A program made the position numbers and the translations under genes. Of a DNA stretch of 64,000 nt, positions 63,442-64,000 are shown one piece after another. Below the pieces are notes generated by a model that was not told the origin of the DNA, did not search any database, and saw nothing but the letters and a program-made list of their open reading frames with translations. The stretch is from assembly GCA_016873805.1 (NCBI GenBank), contig VGVZ01000005.1, positions 106,689 to 170,688 on the forward strand. Reading direction: 5' to 3'. The first letter of the stretch is position 1, and every line of letters begins with the position of its first letter. The DNA comes from Ignavibacteria bacterium (lineage in GTDB: Bacteria; Bacteroidota; Ignavibacteria; UBA10030).

Positions 63442-63479
63442 CAATATGAACTTGCGAATATTTCGATCTCGCGATGCCG

Positions 63480-63998
63480 CTAGATCGCAGTCGGCCGGGG
63501 AATATCGCTCGGAGCAAGTGGCCCACTGCTGCGCGCGGAAAGAACCTGAGCACGGGTCGGACGTGGGATGTCCGACGGTGCGAGCGGACCGCTGCTGCGA
63601 GTGCTAAGTTCTTGCCCGCGTGTTGGCCGAGGAATATCGGAAGGAGCAATGGGTCCACTGCTGCGTGCCGTGAGGTTTTGGACGCGCGTTGGACGAGGAA
63701 TATCTGAAGGGGCGAGCGGACCACTGCTACGAGAATCGACCAGCGTCGGTCGTGGGATGTCCGACGGTGCGAGCGGACCGCTGCTGCGAGTGCTAAGCTC
63801 TTGCCCGCGTGTTGGCCGAGGAATATCGGAAGGGGCGAGCGGACCACTGCTACGAGAATCGACCAGCCACGGTCGTGGGATGTCCGACGGAGCAATCGGT
63901 CCTCCGCTCCGCGGAGTGCTGAGAATGATGCGAGTATCCAAAGACGCATCCGTCGCCTGAGCATCCTGGACCGAAACAGAGATTCCCCAATTGGTCAC
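63480..63998 (-). CDS. Pro/Ser-rich tandem-repeat protein, C-terminal part (cut by window end)
   Basis: 172 codons with no stop up to the window edge, so the gene probably begins outside; the GTG at 63998 may be internal. Seven imperfect units of 19-22 residues share the core RSSGPLAPSDIPRPT, with variable lead-ins such as GQELST, LVDS, VQNLTA and AQVLSA. At DNA level units recur in a higher-order period of 189 bp (three units). The sequence lacks hydrophobic segments and is likely unstructured or an extended surface stalk. No family recognised. Confidence 0.7.
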   Translation of the reverse strand: MTNWGISVSVQDAQATDASLDTRIILSTPRSGGPIAPSDIPRPWLVDSRSSGPLAPSDIPRPTRGQELSTRSSGPLAPSDIPRPTLVDSRSSGPLAPSDIPRPTRVQNLTARSSGPIAPSDIPRPTRGQELSTRSSGPLAPSDIPRPTRAQVLSARSSGPLAPSDIPRPTAI

Positions 63999-64000
63999 CC

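Overview
The window looks like part of the chromosome of a Gram-negative bacterium of the Bacteroidota/Chlorobi/Ignavibacteria assemblage. This is inferred from gene content. It has an Oar-like TonB-dependent receptor, two PorV/UPF0164-type outer-membrane proteins, a beta-propeller protein ending in a FlgD-like/type IX-type C-terminal segment, bacillithiol enzyme BshC, an LPS pathway (LpxL-like, GT9 heptosyltransferases, MsbA-like, O-antigen ligase) and promoters whose -10 often reads TAnnTTTG. GC is moderate (around 54% by eye). Genes are dense, with many 4-14 nt overlaps.

Layout. 1-4030 (+): ribF end, rpsO, pnp, aroA. 4055-9320 (-): a nucleoside-salvage group cdd-tdk-nupC-PNP followed by bshC on its own promoter. 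9440-10996 (+): PASTA protein and rpe, closed by a terminator. 11011-13100 (+): lrp-glnA. 13114-18200 (+): enoyl-CoA hydratase, apt, a tryptophanase and several small proteins of unknown role. 18253-21586 (-): the TonB receptor, followed by about 0.9 kb without a convincing gene. 22379-27758 (+): HU-like protein, a GH57 glycosidase, YjbQ, LpxL-like acyltransferase, heptosyltransferase. 27784-32444 (+): palindromes, tRNA-Arg(CCG), TPR protein, MATE pump, membrane RsbU-like phosphatase. 32441-35028 (+): STAS antagonist, RsbW-like kinase and a second phosphatase, forming a partner-switching module with no sigma factor beside it. 35066-39734 (+): leuS, GT2, DUF1844, nadK. 39735-41933: MITE-like repeat, cytochrome-like lipoprotein and 5'-nucleotidase (both -).

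42016-42440 is the most unusual part. A near-ideal promoter drives tRNA-Ala(GGC), then two almost identical 131-bp units that are tRNA-Ala-derived mosaics, then a strong terminator. The units keep three blocks of the tRNA (14, 12 and 21 nt, including the encoded CCA). The 5' acceptor strand is replaced, the anticodon arm is swapped for a longer hairpin, and 30 nt carrying a palindrome sits in the T-loop.

42458-48170 (+): DUF971, MsbA-like transporter, two GT9 proteins and an O-antigen ligase. These converge on a palindromic repeat cluster (48181-48440) with a 14-kb minus-strand surface-polysaccharide block: PorV-like, FemAB-like, several glycosyltransferases, two GT39-type membrane proteins, a thioredoxin-like protein and a phosphodiester glycosidase. 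58572-61958 (-): a lipoprotein, a propeller protein and a second PorV-like protein, probably one surface/secretion operon. A second MITE copy (62170-62309), a site-2-protease-like M50 peptidase and a truncated Pro/Ser-rich repeat protein end the window.

Three themes go beyond single genes. (1) Short palindromes are nested inside other structured elements (tRNA loops, a MITE, an intergenic cluster). (2) MITE-like elements are flanked by TTAG in a way that preserves a gene's stop codon. (3) Promoters share TTGnnn-N17-TAnnTT(TG), some so close to the start codon that leaderless or very short-leader mRNAs are expected. All statements rest on reading the sequence; no database search was run.
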